Shown here in pieces: positions 63,859 through 64,000 of a stretch of 64,000 nucleotides of DNA; the stretch's first letter is position 1; each line of letters begins with the position of its first letter. Location: positions 62,001-126,000 of the forward strand of contig NZ_CANMFT010000005.1 of NCBI RefSeq assembly GCF_947497285.1. Direction: 5' to 3'. This DNA is from an uncultured Aliiroseovarius sp. (GTDB lineage Bacteria; Pseudomonadota; Alphaproteobacteria; Rhodobacterales; Rhodobacteraceae). The notes under the pieces are model-generated. The model did not search any database and was not told the origin of the DNA. It saw only the letters and a list, made by a program, of their open reading frames with translations. The position numbers and the translations under genes are program-made.

Positions 63859-64000
63859 TCAGCGGTGCAGGATCTGCGTCGCCACTTTTTGCCCAATGAG
63901 GTAATAGGCATTCGGACCCGGGTGAAAGCCATCTTCGGCCATCATTTCAGGTGTAAGCGGAACATCGAATGGCATGTATTCCACACCTATTGCTTTAGCT
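63859..64000 (-). CDS. C-terminal end of an SGNH/GDSL-type hydrolase
   Basis: The frame is open to the window edge, so only the last 47 residues are present: a stretch ending AEDGFHPGPNAYYLIGQKVATQIL and a stop at 63859-63861. The D-G-F-H pattern is block V of SGNH esterases, which supplies the catalytic Asp and His. The reading frame is not in the ORF track because its start lies outside the window. The rest of the protein, and so its substrate, cannot be judged. Confidence 0.72.
   Translation of the reverse strand, partial: AKAIGVEYMPFDVPLTPEMMAEDGFHPGPNAYYLIGQKVATQILHR

Overview
The window looks like a stretch of core chromosome from an alphaproteobacterium of the Rhodobacterales (Roseobacter group). 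The evidence is high GC with dense short-spaced genes, a plant-type glutamate-cysteine ligase, a bacterial phosphatidylcholine synthase, a single LolC/E-type permease with LolD, the alphaproteobacterial order xerC-DUF484-fsa-priA, and a class A RNase P RNA followed by rpmG. This taxonomic call rests on gene content and protein style only. I see no rRNA, no intact tRNA, no CRISPR array, no insertion sequence, no integrase other than housekeeping XerC, and no prophage.

Layout. 1-2.9 kb: end of an MttB-family methyltransferase and an Old-Yellow-Enzyme/FAD N-demethylase-like protein, probably for methylated amines or betaines. 2.9-6.3 kb (minus): ubiA, a BON/OmpA envelope protein and a small coiled-coil membrane protein. 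6.3-9.9 kb: rsmE, a GNAT protein, a small membrane protein and gshA. 10-15 kb: an SRPBCC protein, an FAD 2-hydroxyacid dehydrogenase divergent from glpK, a YigZ/IMPACT protein and a putative regulator. 15-18.4 kb: tdk and a minus-strand proC-csaA-hydroxyacid dehydrogenase operon, with a YbjN-like gene. 18.7-22 kb: lolC-lolD, a DUF3047 protein and a cytochrome c lipoprotein. 22-27 kb: parE with a small unknown gene coupled to its end, a PLP decarboxylase and truA. 27-30.4 kb: ycjX-GNAT-ycjF and a truncated haemoglobin under a palindromic operator. 30.6-39.4 kb: ileS, a small ATPase, ogt, an ABC-2 exporter pair, an S49 peptidase, an unlisted 54-residue zinc-ribbon membrane protein, a Ca/Na antiporter and a pteridine-reductase-like SDR. 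39.8-48.6 kb: uvrC-pgsA-moaD-moaE, pcs, xerC-DUF484, fsa and priA. 48.6-54.4 kb: a GFA protein, a YeeE/YedE sulfur transporter divergent from an MFS gene, msrA, prmA, a small membrane protein and a 2Fe-2S ferredoxin. 54.5-64 kb: purD, xseA, an RluB-type synthase, tadA, a UPF0173 hydrolase, gatCA, an excalibur lipoprotein, an AmpD-type amidase, rnpB, rpmG and the end of an SGNH hydrolase.

Most genes are household functions: translation and RNA modification (rsmE, truA, ileS, prmA, rlu, tadA, gatCA, rnpB, rpmG), DNA metabolism (tdk, parE, ogt, uvrC, xerC, priA, xseA), envelope (OmpA-like, Lol, pcs, pgsA, amidase) and redox or thiol metabolism (gshA, GFA, msrA, YeeE, ferredoxin). I found no clear new defence or metabolic system. 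The items most worth a second look are non-coding: a multi-stem element at 21.99-22.16 kb, a rod-like inverted repeat at 14.92-15.01 kb, a hairpin in the ileS leader next to a sequence complementary to a tRNA-Ile(GAU) anticodon loop, a 27-bp operator before the truncated haemoglobin, and nested inverted repeats around a DnaA-box-like site before uvrC. Among proteins, the points of note are the missing second Cys in the demethylase Fe-S motif, the conserved-looking 54-residue zinc-ribbon protein, and the GNAT gene embedded between ycjX and ycjF. No searches were run; family names come from reading motifs and lengths.
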